NCBI GenBank assembly: GCA_025024175.1
Contig: QCXZ01000041.1
Location: 42,093,786 to 42,157,785, forward strand
DNA: 64,000 nt
Direction of reading: 5' to 3'
DNA from: Rhyzopertha dominica
Taxonomy: Eukaryota > Arthropoda > Insecta > Coleoptera > Bostrichidae
Shown: piece by piece, positions 13,985 through 26,174 of the stretch
How positions within the stretch are numbered: position 1 is the first letter of the stretch
How the letters are laid out: each line of letters opens with the position of its first letter
The notes under the pieces: model-generated
What the model saw: the letters and a program-made list of their open reading frames with translations, nothing else
Told to the model about the DNA's origin: nothing
Database searches by the model: none
Made by a program: the position numbers and the translations under genes

Positions 13985-14825
13985 AGTATGTACGGCCGCG
14001 ATACTGTCACAGCCAATCATTCGCAATTTTGGTTTCGTCGATTCCATTGGAGTAATTTCGAAAAAGAGTCTCTCACAGGTAGGCCAGCTGTCTAAACATG
14101 TCGATAAAATCAGGGAAATGATTGAAGTAGACTGGCATGTTAGTAGTCGTAACATTGCCCAGGAGCTGAAGATCGACCACAAAAATTTTAAATGACTTTC
14201 ATAAAGCTGAATTTGAAAAGAAAACGTGTAAATGCTACACGAATTGACATAGAAATATATAATGGAACGAATTTCTATCTGCGAAGTCTGGGCCAAACGG
14301 AACAACATCAAACTACTTTTGAAATGTGTGATGACCGGGAATGAGATGCGATATACGGCAATTTGTGTGCTAAACCAGGATTAACGACCAATAAGCTTTT
14401 GCCGTGTGTTTGGTGGGACTGGAAGGAATTTATCCACTAACAGCTACTGTGCAGTTGGACTATTCGACAGGGTTTGAAACTAACGATTGACAACAAACGG
14501 CCAGAATTGGTAAGTGGAGGATGAGTTCTGATTCACTACGATAACGCCAGGCCAGACACGTCTACAGCTCCGGAATTTTGGTTGCATCGTTGCAAGCGAT
14601 TACCATCTTTATTTATCATTGCGAAACTTCTTTGATGATAAGAAACTTTTATCAAAAGAAGATTGCAAAAGTAGTTTAGTCGAGTTTTTGCCAATAGGGA
14701 CTAAAGCTTCTAAAAGAGGGGCATCGTAAAATTACTTTTTAAACATCGAATAATTTCTGTGCTAAATAATGTCTTGAAATGAACGACAAGTATCGGACTT
14801 CGTTTTCTCTAACCCATTTTTTGCA
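13985..14825 (+). pseudogene. mariner-family transposase pseudogene
   Basis: A Tc1/mariner transposase cuts and pastes its element at TA sites using a DD34D triad. Read on plus with frameshifts, this stretch shows the helix-turn-helix part (VDKIREMIEVDWHVS, then RNIAQELKID at ~14100-14180), RISICEVWAKRNN (~14270), VMTGNEM (~14326), VWWDWKG (~14400), HYDNARP (14534-14554) and SDYHL (14595-14609), then KEDC and RGIVKL near the C-terminus. The first catalytic Asp position reads Asn (TGNE), and only 58 bases separate the second and third Asp codons where about 105 are expected, so a frame-breaking deletion removed part of the catalytic core. Many stops are present; the copy cannot encode transposase. 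Terminal inverted repeats were not identified. Confidence 0.88.
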
Positions 14826-15640
14826 GCTTACATAATTAGAAAATTAAAAATTGCGTATCACCATCTGGTTGCCATTCCCCATGTATGAGATTTCAACGGC
14901 AGTGCTCCATCTTCTAATCCTCTCTATGTATTTACGTATCCAGTCGTGAGTCTCATCTCATCACGAGATTTAACATGAACTGTAAACTATCGTTGCCTAT
15001 TTAATTGAGTACCCACTTATGCTAAAAGATCTCTCTACAACTCGAATACCAAAGCAGATGCCGATCTCGGAAATTCGTGGAGTGTTTGTTAGCTAAAGCA
15101 TTACTCTAAGACCCCTTTCAGTAGCGACTCTCAGCAAATATAACTGCGTTTAGCGAAAGCATGTATCATAATTAGGACGGGAACCGAGGGCCTTGTTAGC
15201 TACAGTTCGTATTTTCGGCAAAAAGCCCGCGGTCCTTTTGTACAATATCCAGGCTGCATAATAATTTTAACGATCGTGACTAGTAAAATACTTTATAGCA
15301 GAGGTTCCCTCGTTTGTTTTCCCCTTTCACAGGTTAATTAACCGGCTCCCCCACCCCTCGTTCGACCTGCTTCGATGGATAAGAGGATTATAAATAGGGT
15401 AATAATTAATATTATCGTTGTACAGTCGAAAGCGGCGCGGCGCTGGTGAAGCGAAATGTGCCACCAATTGCACAAGCAGCAATCAAGTTCTTAGATGGCT
15501 TTACCTGTAATGCGCTATTTGCTTCGGTTAATCTATTAATGTCTTGTATATATCGGGGCAAAAGTGGCTCCTGTACGTAGATGAAGCTAGCGGAACATTC
15601 ATTTAGGAGGATCTATTAATAACCACTACAGATTACTTCC
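14826..15640. other. Gene-free stretch; possible regulatory block 15160-15520
   Basis: No gene is visible. Bases ~15160-15520 have higher GC, several TTAATTAA/TAATTAAT cores and a TATAAATAGGG run near 15393, and no sustained frame. It resembles a conserved non-coding block or a cryptic promoter; I found no exon linked to it. Confidence 0.25.
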
Positions 15641-15644
15641 GTAA

Positions 15645-15865
15645 TCTCTTTGTCAGCTGTGCTTGTAGATTTTAAAGGTGCTTATTTTTTGTCACCAAGC
15701 AAAACTGAATTTGGAATTGAGGTTTTCTCAAGAGGAAGTTTTCTAATTCACTAGTCTTCCTTTTGGTCTAATGATCGGACCTGGTACTTTCACTATATTA
15801 CTGAAACTCGTCTTAGAACCATTTAGAAACAATAAAGTCTTACGGGTTACCTATTTGAGAGGTAA
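15645..15865 (+). pseudogene. Reverse transcriptase scrap of a DIRS/gypsy-type element
   Basis: Short segments in neighbouring frames resemble the RT palm of tyrosine-recombinase (DIRS-like) or gypsy-type elements. VDFKGAYFLSPS (~15664) matches the motif around the first catalytic Asp (usually LKDAYF), and LPFGLMIGPGTF (~15752) matches the LPFGL-x-x-AP-x-x-F motif, followed by a segment where a YLDD box would be expected but reads YLRG. Frameshifts separate these pieces. Only about 70 residues survive and no other part of the element is recognisable nearby, so the superfamily call is tentative. Confidence 0.55.
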
Positions 15866-16561
15866 CCTTTATTTAGTTGATCCAAACATGATGTTTTGTG
15901 TAGCATTGTATAAAAGATTGCAACTAAGATTTGTACAAATTAAGCTTTAAAAACTATGTTCTTAGAGCAGCTTATACCATAATAATAACGCTCCCGGCTC
16001 TGTAGCCATTGTAAAGACACAAAATACTATTATTAGGCTGGACTATTGGAGTTTGTGCGATTTAAAAATATAGTTTTGCCACAAGTTTTTGATCGAGAGA
16101 AAAACGCAATTTCCATTTAAATCAATTTCTTGCACTTTTAAAGGCTTGAGGTAATTTGAAGGAAAACCGAACTAACGAATTCTTCTAAGGCCGATAATGT
16201 AACAGCAATGTAATGTGTAATAAAGTAAATAACGCACGATGCTAAAAATTATTAGTTTTTCTAAGTATACACGGAAGTGTTACATAAAATTAGAATTTTG
16301 CTTCATATAGTGTATCTAACATGTCAACTATAGTTATTATGGTTGGATACAAAGCTATAGGATATAAGACATACGCCAGCATTAGGAATATGTATAAGAC
16401 TATTTTATTGGGAATCGGGCCTTATGTAATATGAAAATCTTTCATTCTCTTTATCACTTTAAACGGGAATCTAACGCGAAACCTCCAGATTGGCGCTGTG
16501 GCGTGTTTTCCACTAGACCACCAAGGCTTTTTGTCTCAAACCTCAAGCTAAGCGTGTTATG

Positions 16562-17056
16562 CAAGGTTTCTATAAATTATTCATGCAATGTAGGTGGCGT
16601 TGATTTCTGAAATCTTTGTACTGCCTTTTTATAAATGCTACCAGCTACAATATGCTCGGCGTTTACTGAACATCAATGAGCACGATAGTACTGAAGATTG
16701 CAGATCAAGTTACAGTTTTACCATTACAGCAGGCTAATATAGTACAATTATTTATCAGGCTTATTGTAACCACAACCTCACAAATAAGATACATACAATA
16801 CATAACCTAAGAGTTATAAGAAACCGTGTCAGCCCACAGCTTCGAAATATGAGCTTTCTGCAAACAATATTGATTATTGCACAAAACACTACAGAATATG
16901 TTAAAAATACGTTTTCAATAATCAATAATTCAATAATTAATAGATGACAAGTATATGTCAAAGCAATTCTTGGGTTCACATTCTTGAGAGGCGGCAAGCT
17001 GATTTAATCGATAATTTTCATAAGCGCCCTGGATGCATGAATTAATAGAAACCCTG
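16562..17056 (-). repeat. MITE copy 1 (TIR element, ~495 bp)
   Basis: The ends CAAGGTTTCTATAAATT (16562) and AATTAATAGAAACCCTG (to 17056) are inverted repeats of each other. The interior, read on minus, matches the copy at 20366-21003 almost throughout, including TTCGAAGCTGTGGGCTGACAC and CGTGCTCATTGATGTTCAGT. It is non-coding and fits a TA-flanked miniature element of the Tc1/mariner type. The right end is followed by TA; the left flank is altered. Confidence 0.75.
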
Positions 17057-17307
17057 TATTTGATTCAATGTATAAATGCAACGTGGACTCACCGACGCAC
17101 TGTCCAGTGCATTGTCAGGTAATTTTCTCTTCGCTAAAACTTAGGGTTTCGTTGATAGTGCCAACCACGGCAAGATTTGGCGGCAATAGGCGAATTTGCG
17201 ATTACATGAAATAAAATTTTCACTTTTGGCAACGGTATAATATTAGTTTATCAGAAAACGTGCTATATCCAAGGCTATCTTTCCCCTACTCCCGAAGCTA
17301 ACATACT

Positions 17308-17731
17308 TATAAATACCCAGCCGGATCCTCTTCAGTTCGCAGTTGATGCTAAGAAGTAAACGCGTCTTAACAATTGGGCATGTGCCATATACAAAAAATT
17401 ACCTCCGCTACAAAAAAAATACAAAGCAATGCATATATAAATAAGTATGCTATCACTGAGGTTAATTGTTCTTATGTATTTATTAAGCAGTGCTCATTTG
17501 AGATATGTCCAAAAACAAGCGGTATCGATAACGGGTGTGACTATAAAGTCATATAACGTCTCATTTTTAACAGTTATCGAACCTCACTTCACATCTTTTT
17601 TTAGCATCAGCCTTGCACCTTTTGCATTTATTCTGCAATATGTTAGGTGTTCATTCCGTTTTGAAACTGGTAGGACTGATCAAATGTGTATTAACCCTGA
17701 AAAATATCCTTGTTGCAATTGGCAGATATGA
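17308..17731 (+). CDS. Candidate small secreted-protein gene with TATA promoter (tentative)
   Basis: TATAAATA at 17308-17315 is followed 26 bases on by TTCAGT, an arthropod initiator-like sequence. An ATG at 17447 opens a 94-codon frame whose first ~20 residues (MLSLRLIVLMYLLSSAHL) look like a signal peptide, with four cysteines clustered near the C-terminus ending in a CC pair. I do not recognise the protein. Against it: upstream ATGs lie in the leader, the middle is hydrophobic and AT-biased, and a frame of this size can arise by chance. It could instead be a promoter whose real exons are elsewhere. Confidence 0.22.
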
Positions 17732-18414
17732 TAAATTACGTCACACGCCTGCGCAACCGCAAGAGGCTGTTTTACGCGGGAATATTTCAGTTTTGAAAGT
17801 ATTATTAGTATATTGTGTATTGTAGTACCTGACAGATAGCAAAGTGTCCTATTTATGAGTAGCTGAACGCATGCAGCACCTACAGATGGCACTGATGTGC
17901 AATCATGCCCATGTGCTATTTCGTATTTAATGAAATAAGAATATAAGTTGTGTATTTATTTTCTGGAACTCCAAAATCTTGCTTTCTGCCTTGGCGGCGC
18001 GTATTTGCTGCCTTTGTAATCGATTAAACTTTGTTTTACAACGTTTTGACTACGCTGAGACTGCGAAAGTGATATTTCTGCTTAAACCAATAATACTTTT
18101 TATCACGATGGTTTGTAAGTTAAAAGAGATTGAACTTGTACGCGAAAATGTACGTACGTCTGTGGAGTATTGAAAAGTATCCAGGTGCCTGGCTATTTAT
18201 CAGTCATTTATAGGAAACCCATTTCTGCGGCATTATTTTTAGGAGTTATCAGGTTGAGATAGGTAATTACAATAGATTATTGTTTAGTTCAAGTGTGGTC
18301 AGTGAAGCCGAATGGGGTTCGGATTTTGGGGATTTTATTCTTTAAAACTTTAAAGCTTGGTGTTATGAGAACGTAAGCTTTTACTCCCAGAGTCAGATAC
18401 AAATTTTGATCTTT

Positions 18415-18505
18415 TTGGGATGGACTTTGTCGGTTTAGGAAATAGGGTCGACGTCTCGTCTGCTCTTATAATTGGCATCTTCAGGACAGGAAAATAGAAT
18501 ATGGC
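18415..18505 (-). repeat. Penelope-like terminal fragment
   Basis: On minus this reads TTTTCCTGTCCTGAAGATG, then CAATTATAAGAGCAGACGAGAC, a signature typical of Penelope-like element termini in arthropods (CTGAAGATG followed by an RG-CGAAAC-like box). The same signature is at 40796-40850 on plus. No coding part is attached. Confidence 0.5.
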
Positions 18506-18937
18506 ACAACTTAACCCCAGAAATATGTCTAAACTGAACCAAATCCTAAGGATGCTTCATTGGGATTAGGAACTCGTCGCCTTCAAATGTCTACTCCGTT
18601 ACGAGGTGACATAAACAAATTAACAACTGGCCTAGGTAATAATTTGTTAAAAATTAATGAATATTTATTTATGGATCCAAACTGTTCTAAAATTGCAGGT
18701 ATCTAACTTAACTCCCTTTATATACGCACTAATACCGAAAATTCAAAGACAACTAGTTCAGCACTACTGTTATAGCTCGACTAATTCAATTAACCACTAC
18801 TCTGAATATTACTTTTTCACTGCAGTCACGCTAAACACCATAGAGCAATTGGTCGCTTTGTTTGTTGCTTCATTTAAAGCAGACGGACTCTGCGCGCTTT
18901 ATACCCAACGATGAAGATACTTTTCCCGTCTAGCATG

Positions 18938-18950
18938 GAAGTTTCGAGAA
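18938..18950 (+). promoter_or_regulatory. Perfect three-unit heat-shock element
   Basis: GAAGTTTCGAGAA is an exact alternating GAA-nn-TTC-nn-GAA array, the consensus site for heat-shock factor trimers. Further GAA units occur just after it (CGAGAACAGGAAAC). No heat-shock gene was recognised within several kb, so function is unproven; chance occurrence in 64 kb is possible. Confidence 0.35.
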
Positions 18951-19269
18951 CATACGAGAACAGGAAACTTTAGGAAACTGCGTGAACGTCAGTCTGGTCG
19001 TCTAACTCGCAGGCGCTGTTTTTTTTTACATCAAACAACAGCTATTGCTTTGATTATTTCTATACATTTCGGATTCATTGAAACTTTAAAGCACTTTGTG
19101 CTTAGTGACTAGAGGCTTACTCGGAAATTAAAGACTGCTTTTATCAATCCAGTTATATCACTATATTGCATAATTACCAGTGTCTTTAAAAAATGTGTTT
19201 GAAACACGTTTCATGTTGGTTTAAAATTTAATCCACTCTTCCTAAGCCGTCATTTTTGATACTACCGCC

Positions 19270-19920
19270 GAAACCAACATCTAATTGCTACTCCGTCTCT
19301 ACAATCTACGGAGATGCATTTCACTTATCAAACACAGACTCGCTAAGAGGGAGATCCGGTTGAGAGCTACGTAAACTACACTTATTAAAATGCGCACCCT
19401 CTGGGCCGATGCGAAATGGCGGGCCCCTTGTATTTGTACAACGTACTGACGAACATATGCATCGCATCTAATGGGAATTCTTGTGAGAGAGGGGCGGTTT
19501 TTATTATTTTTATTCACTGCCGTGCTCGCGGTCGTGAGTATATTAAAACGGCGGTTGTTCGGTCCCAATTCTGTGAATCTCGGAAGTACTTGGCCGTATG
19601 CGATGAGGGTAAAAGGGTGGAAGCAACCAGCGTTGTATGGCGAAGCATAAAACATGTAGGTAATTGCTTATTTCAACCAAGAAGACCTAACCTTCATTTT
19701 ATATATCCTGTGGGCTATATAGTACATTCTTCTGAAAGTGCTGCTACATTTAGTCTTAGTTCTGCAGTATTCCAAGGACTACTAAAAGTAGTAGTAAGGT
19801 ATTACTTACTTTTTTCTATGTATCTGTGCTACATAATTACAAGCTGTAAACAGGAAGGGCTGAATATTAATATATTATACGACTTCTGGATACATTTACA
19901 AACACTTGTTGTGTGAAAAC
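19270..19920. other. Balanced-composition block with overlapping open frames, unassigned
   Basis: Bases ~19300-19660 have raised GC and open frames on both strands (plus 19416-19916, 166 codons; minus 19299-19655, 118 codons). Neither product resembles a known family, and the plus frame's second half is low-complexity AT-biased sequence. It may be an old repeat or a conserved non-coding block; I do not call a gene. Confidence 0.25.
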
Positions 19921-20365
19921 AAGATTAGGCTTTTGTTAAAACCACAAATATTAGTTGTTCGTCACTCATAGATGGTAAGAAAATGTCACCAGATAGGCAC
20001 TTTTTAATTACTAAGAAGAACAGTCACTAGCATTGATTTTGCGTGCGTTTACTTTCGCATATACTGCCGAGCCGGCTCTGTGTTTGGTGGGTTGGAGAGG
20101 TGCATGCTTGGTTGTTAGTAGAGCGTTTATCTAAAACGCATGTTAAGGAAATGTGAGGATTGCAGCGGAAAAATTTTATGGTACACATTTGTCGTGTGGA
20201 TGCTTTTTACTAGTATGTCTTATTTGTGCTCTTGTGCATATCAAAGTTATCTAGATTCGGGACCTTTTTAGGGTGGAATGCAGTTCTAATCGGTGGCCAT
20301 CTCCACAATATTTCATCGAGTGGTTTTATCTTCCAAAAACTTCCATTCCGCCGTAGCAAGTAATA

Positions 20366-21003
20366 CAGGGTTTCATGCATGCGCTTATGGAAGTTTTCGA
20401 TTAAATAAGTTTGCCGCCTCTCAGAAAGGTGAACACATCAGTTGCTTTGGCGAATACCTGTCATCTGACGATTGTTGAATTACTTGATATATTTTAATAC
20501 GAGAATACGCGTTGGAGTCTCTATTCTCAACATGTTCTGTACTGTTTTGTGCAATAATCAACCTTAAGGTTGCAGAAAGCTCACATTTCGAAGCTGTGGG
20601 CTGACACAATTACGTATAACTTTTAGGTTACGTATCGTATTTATGAGGTTGTAGCTACAGTAAGTAAGCTTGTTAAATAATTGTACTATGATGGACTGAA
20701 AGATGTTTTTAGCCTGCCGTAATGGTAAAATTCACAAACTGAGTGAGTAACGGTAGCAAAGGTAGCTTCTTTCACAGTGTAATAGTGTAGACTGTATGGA
20801 TTACCACAAGTCTACTAAGTATATCAATAATTATTGTTATTTTTTAGCTTTTAACTTGATCTACAACCTTCAATACTGTCGTGCTCATTGATGTTCAGTG
20901 ATCGCCATATATGTTGTAGCTTGGCAGCAATTAGAAGAAGGCGGCACAAAAAATTCAGAAATCAACGCCGCCCGCGTTGATGAATCATTTTATAGAAACT
21001 CTG
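20366..21003 (+). repeat. MITE copy 2 (TIR element, ~638 bp, TA flanks)
   Basis: The copy starts CAGGGTTTCATGCATGCGC and ends TTTTATAGAAACTCTG, inverted ends shared with copy 1, and is directly flanked by TA on both sides (20364-20365 and 21004-21005), the duplication expected for Tc1/mariner insertion. The interior is non-coding and matches copy 1 in inverse orientation. It is longer than copy 1 by internal indels. Confidence 0.8.
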
Positions 21004-21005
21004 TA

Positions 21006-22740
21006 ATATAATGCTTTTCTACGTCTTTCTTAAACTTTTCCTAAGTGTTTTACGATTCCAGCATTTTAGTGGAAATTAGTGGAATATATTATCTGGTACG
21101 ATGCATACTGGAAAGACAGTTAGCATCTTGTGGAGTTTTTGTACCCAGATGGTGTGTTACCTTGTTTTCACCCTTTTTTTCTAAATCAGTGCTTAAAGTA
21201 ATGTGTAAATGCTGCAGATAAAAAAATGGGCTGTTCTATTGTTTGTCGTTGTCTACCTTATTGTTCTACTTACTTTAGAATGATTTATTCCTTAGAATAT
21301 AAGAAGAAAGAAACTGGGGAAATAAAATAAAATTGTAGTTATAATTTTATTTCGAAGAGAATGAGTGTAAACCTGTTTTTACAGTGTATCCGATTTCAAA
21401 TGTTCAGAATCTATTTTGAGAGTACTATAACCAGTTTGGTTCAAATTGTTTCTAGGTCAAGTTGTTTTATATGATCCCTCTATTAGGCTCGAGGTTTGCT
21501 CGACCATTTTCTATCTGTTACCCGCATCCCACCACCATGATGTGCATTGTATCACAACAGAGACTCTAACGATGTTTTATTATATTTATTTTATGTAATA
21601 CATATTCTGATTAAAAAAGGTACTGCTAGTCGGTTATCGCGCGTAATTATTGTGTTAATAATGAACTAATATTTATGATTTAACTTCGTAGCGTAAGTCA
21701 ATATCTTTAATCTGTCTAATAACCTCCCCTTCCTCCTTTCAGCCATTTTCACATGCACCATCATACTCAGGACCAATAGATCACGTTCAGCTACACCCTT
21801 GAGATAAACTCGATTTTTTGCATCCTTATAATATACCACGATGCGTGTCCGTCATAGCCTTAATCAAAATATGACAGGCACCATCAAAAATCGCATTCGA
21901 CGAAGCAGTATGTTAAACGTTGTATGAAAAATTGGTGGTTTTACCTCCCCATCAGCATCCTAGCAACGCTACACCAAAGAAAGTTGTTTGGGCACGCCTT
22001 CAGAGTACAACCTACCATCTAGTGGAAATTGTGGTCAATTCGAGCCTTAGAAGCCTAGATCTCATTATCCAAGAATGAGCGGATGGCCAGAAAATCAAGT
22101 ATATAAGGGCACTACTTTTGGTGGGTTGCGCTAAGAACATAATTCAGTAACACCCTTTTTCATATTTACTATGTGGATTGACATCACCCGTTTTCACGAG
22201 CGATCTTTCCCAATCTTTATAACGTTTTTACAAACATAATTGAACACACCTGTGACATTTTGTTTTAAGCAGTATAAACTCTCAAAATTCTTTTGATATT
22301 TAATGCCAGGTGATAGATTTCGATGCCGTTCTATTTCTTATTATCTAGTGCAATTCTATTACATTGTAAAAGATCGACATACGGTCCATTTGGAATAGTT
22401 CTCAGAACATAATAAATTTGCACTTTTTTATATTGTATGTACTGAAACCTGTAAAATCACAGTTGTTCTCTCAATATACCCATGTGTTACTGGTCACCAC
22501 CAACTTTGCATTAATCGTTTTAGTAAAAATCTTATTTTTGACGGTATTTTTTAATTAGATGTTAATCATATAATTCTGCATGCAGTTCAGCTCTTATTTC
22601 ATTTAACTGTAAATGTAAATTTTTTCCGAGGAAAAAGGATTTCTGGTGCAAATAAATTAGGAGTATCTACCACAAAAATTTTGACTAAAGTCCGTCAATA
22701 GGAGAAAACGGGTGGGAGTGTGTATTTTCAACATATTATG
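21006..22740. other. Gene-free stretch
   Basis: No gene is visible. A TATATAAGG run at 22100-22108 sits in a less AT-rich patch (21830-22140) and might be a promoter or part of a repeat; nothing downstream supports a gene. Confidence 0.3.
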
Positions 22741-22744
22741 TAGT

Positions 22745-23125
22745 ATTTAGGGGATAATCAACTTTAGGCTCACATTTTGGACCTGTTGGGTGACAGGGTT
22801 CCGTATAATTTTTAAATTATGTATCGTATTTGTGAGGTTGTGGCTGCAGCAAGCCTATTAAATAATTGTACTTTAATGGACTGAAAGATGTTTTTAGCCT
22901 GCCGTAATAGTAAAATTCACAAATTAATTGATAGTAACATTAGCTACGCTACACAAAGCTTCCACAACGCAACAGTGCAAGGGTGTAGACCGTAGACTGT
23001 AGACTGTACCAATAATTATTGTTATTTCTTACCTTTTAAAGAAAAATAGAACCTTAAATTGTAAAGCCATCAATTTCGTGATTGCAACTTGATCTGCAAC
23101 GTTCAGTAGTATCGTGCTCATTGAT
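22745..23125 (+). repeat. MITE copy 3 (truncated)
   Basis: The segment shares GGACTGAAAGATGTTTTTAG, CCTGCCGTAAT and CGTGCTCATTGATGTT with copy 2 in the same orientation, but both terminal inverted repeats are missing. A small triplication of GTAGACYGTAGACTGT occurs near 22985-23008. Confidence 0.75.
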
Positions 23126-23280
23126 GTTGAGAACTTGAGAGATCGTTAAAATGGTTTCGGTTTTGAATTTAATTTAGTCATCTCTCAAAGTTACCTTTTT
23201 TTAGCTAAACTTGTAACTTGTTTAACTTAATATTACTGTTGTATTTGCTATGTACGACCTCATCGTTATGAAATAAATAA

Positions 23281-23288
23281 TTTTATTT
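23281..23288 (-). terminator. Polyadenylation signal of the attacin gene
   Basis: On minus, AATAAA-containing sequence lies ~28 bases after the attacin stop codon, with a second AATAAATAA run a few bases further on. This fits a short 3' UTR. Confidence 0.6.
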
Positions 23289-23315
23289 ATCATCTAACTT
23301 ACATTATGAATATAT

Positions 23316-26146
23316 CTAAAATCTATGTGTAAATATAACATTGCCTCCATAATTTGGCTTTCCTGTTCCGAACGGTCCACCAAAATGCCTATTATATTGT
23401 GCGTTGGCATCTAAAGTCGTGCGCCCTCCGTTACCTCTGTAGAGATTGACTTTGCCAGTAGCTGAAAGGTCGGTTCCAAAGCGATGCGTATGCTGTGCTC
23501 CTAATCCAAGCCCAGCACCTTCACAAAAATTGGATTATTAGAATTAACAAATCATCTGCGTTGTCTAGCTGTTATCACAGTGCTGAACACTAACCTGATG
23601 GTTTATGGGTATAATCCAAATTTCCACCGACTGTCAGTGGTCCAGAGGGGTGAAATTGCTTAGAGGCAAATCCGGATGCGTCAAGCCTATGGAGTCTGTT
23701 GTCAAGTAGATTTCCTCCGTGTCCTACGGTTACTCTAGTACCTTGGCCAGATTTGCTAATGTCTACCGATTGTCTGAAACCAATGAAAGATAAGTTATAG
23801 TTGTACATGTTGTCATACTCCTGTCCTATATGAATATCTACAGTACAATTTTTACTGGGTCACATAAATTACAGTCCATTTATATAAGAAACACAACTAA
23901 AATAATATTCGAACATTGTTTATACTAACAATAAGTAATAAATTTTTCTTTTATCCTGAGACGATCATTGGAAAAAAACTTAATATAAAAAGTGGGGAAT
24001 CATAGGGTCCATATTCTTTTTTAGACGTGCCCTTAATGACTTGAAGTGTTATCAGTTCTGTATGAGTTATCTTTGTTTCATTTGTGTCTTCCTTGTTGAA
24101 ATTCCAGGGTAACTTTTATTAATAATACTTGTGCTCTTAGGTTGCCAATTTTGGCGTTATTTAACATGTTTCACTGACAAATAATTAAGGATTATGCTAT
24201 TTAAAAATATAAAGTTTTGAACTAGATGGCCTTGCCAAGTCATATAAATTTAAACCTGTACTACGTCTTAGGTGTAAAGTTAGTCTTGTGAATATTTTAT
24301 ACATTTAATTATGTTATGACCTGTAAAGATTGTGGATACAAATATTGTTTAGTTAATTTAAACACTAAACAGAAAAAAAGAATTAGGCTATTTTTTACAA
24401 ATGAAGAAAAGTTTAATCTGCCAATTTTAATTTTTACAAGATAATTTAAGTATGGAAACCTTTACAGTGGCCGAACAAAATTGAAATGGTTTTCATCTAT
24501 GAAGACAAAAGAAACGTGAATCTTGGTACTAATTTACACGCAGAAACATTTTATCGCTTTGCAGTTTCGGTGTATCACAACGTAGTGAAATTGAAATATT
24601 AAATCGACATTAATTCCAACCTTGCCACATGCCGTTACATAAAGGGCTACACACTGAATTACTTTGAATACTGAAAAATAAAAAAAAAATATATGTACTG
24701 TCATTAGTCTTGCAAGACTTAGGTTTATATCACAGACATGTAATGGTTTCAACATGATAGATGTTTAGCTCATTATTCACAAGATGGAAGGCAAATATGA
24801 AGACTATAACAATAAATGGGCAGAAAGAGGTAGCCCTGTTAGGTGTCCAGAAAAAGAAAAAATATCTTGTTGTATGCAAGCATGCTAATCCTGAAATGCT
24901 TACAGTACGCACGTAACTGTTTCGTGCGTCGTATAAATAAATGCATTGAAGCAAATGGACATGTTTATTGGACTAGCGGACATTACTTTAAACTGTAGTC
25001 TACTTANTATAAAAATTTATAAAAAAAACGAATNTATTATTTCAAATTTATTATTCAAATTACTTCTTAAATTNAACGTANACCTTTTAAAATTCAAGTT
25101 ATCCATGTTTAAATTTATCTAAATTGACCATGCCAACTTTTTATGATAATTCAAAACTGCAAACTTTGCATTCCTAAACAATACAATCATTTCTTTATTT
25201 ATCAGTGGAAGTAATAGTTTGCTATCTTTTTTACTTTAACAGATATTGTAATTTCTCAATAGCACTTTTCTTATTTTCTTTCCGCAAAATGTTGAGTAGC
25301 AAATAATGGTCGACGTTAGAGCGGGGGTTTTATGAGTAAAGTTACCTTAGAGTTCAGCAAGGAACCAAAAATGCANTAATAAATTTTCNCTTTAAGAAGA
25401 AACTGACATAACATCTGAAAGAACACTCTAAAACGGAACACGAACAAGTTTTTAATTTAATTTCCCTCTTCATGCAAAAAATTGTATCTTTTTTCGATAA
25501 AGTAAATGGTTCTCATATATACTTGGTATATAGGTGGCATTTTAGTTTGGTAATATTGAGATTCTGTTACATCTTATATACAATGCTACGTTTAAATGTC
25601 ATATATTGTATTATTGCGAGTCCTTGCCGATAGATATTACAGATGAAGAACANCGCAAACCTTTTAGGCACATCGATATTTTATATATCTACTTTCGTAG
25701 TTTATCCAAAATTCACGTTATAGTCGAGCAAGCAAACCCTTAGTGAAAAGTCTTGCATATTTAACGAAGTGTCAGCTGTTATGCTGCCTCGATCAACACG
25801 TTTACGAAATTAAGAGACAGCTAACAGTGCAGTGAATTGCATTGGAGAAGCTTCACTCAAATAATTGATGAATACTAGCGAAGTAATGACAGCTTAGTCT
25901 TGTCGATTACAACAATCAAACATATAAATTAGTTAAACAAGATTTGTGACGACCAGCTATAAACATTAGTTCGCTGCAAAGTTACCAACCAGTTGAAAAC
26001 ATTTTTACTTTATAACTAGTGGCTTACCTCTTAATCCTGTGGACCGGTACAAGGTAGTACTCATCTGGATCGACATCTTCGAGATCGTACGGAGCGGCAA
26101 CAATAGCCGAGATGCAGAAGACTACAACCACGAATATTTTTTGCAT
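23316..26146 (-). CDS. Attacin-family antimicrobial peptide (three exons)
   Basis: Attacins are secreted glycine-rich antibacterial proteins made by fat body and haemocytes that disturb the Gram-negative outer membrane. The coding sequence joins 26146-26028, 23773-23595 and 23518-23316 (minus), 166 codons. Exon 1 gives a signal peptide (residues 1-18, valine-rich core, ending IVAA), an acidic propeptide and the furin-type site RIKR (37-40), whose last Arg spans the first intron. Exon 2 encodes the attacin N-terminal part (GTRVTVGHGGNLLD). Exon 3 encodes the G-domain, with HRFGTDLSATGKVNLYRG, TTLDANAQYNRHFGGPFG and the terminal NYGGNVIFTHRF. Donors GTAAG and GTTAG and acceptors TTTCAG and TGAAG fit, with phases 2 and 1. 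The mature form is ~126 residues, shorter than classical two-G-domain attacins (~185). All frames are intact, so it looks functional. Intron 1 is 2254 bp and contains N bases. Confidence 0.95.
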
Positions 26147-26174
26147 ATTTGCAACTTGTGGACACTTCACTGTT

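Noticed and set aside
19416..19916. 166-codon plus frame, one of the longer uninterrupted frames of the window
   Set aside because: No family resemblance, opposing 118-codon frame on the other strand, and an AT-biased second half; length alone is not evidence.
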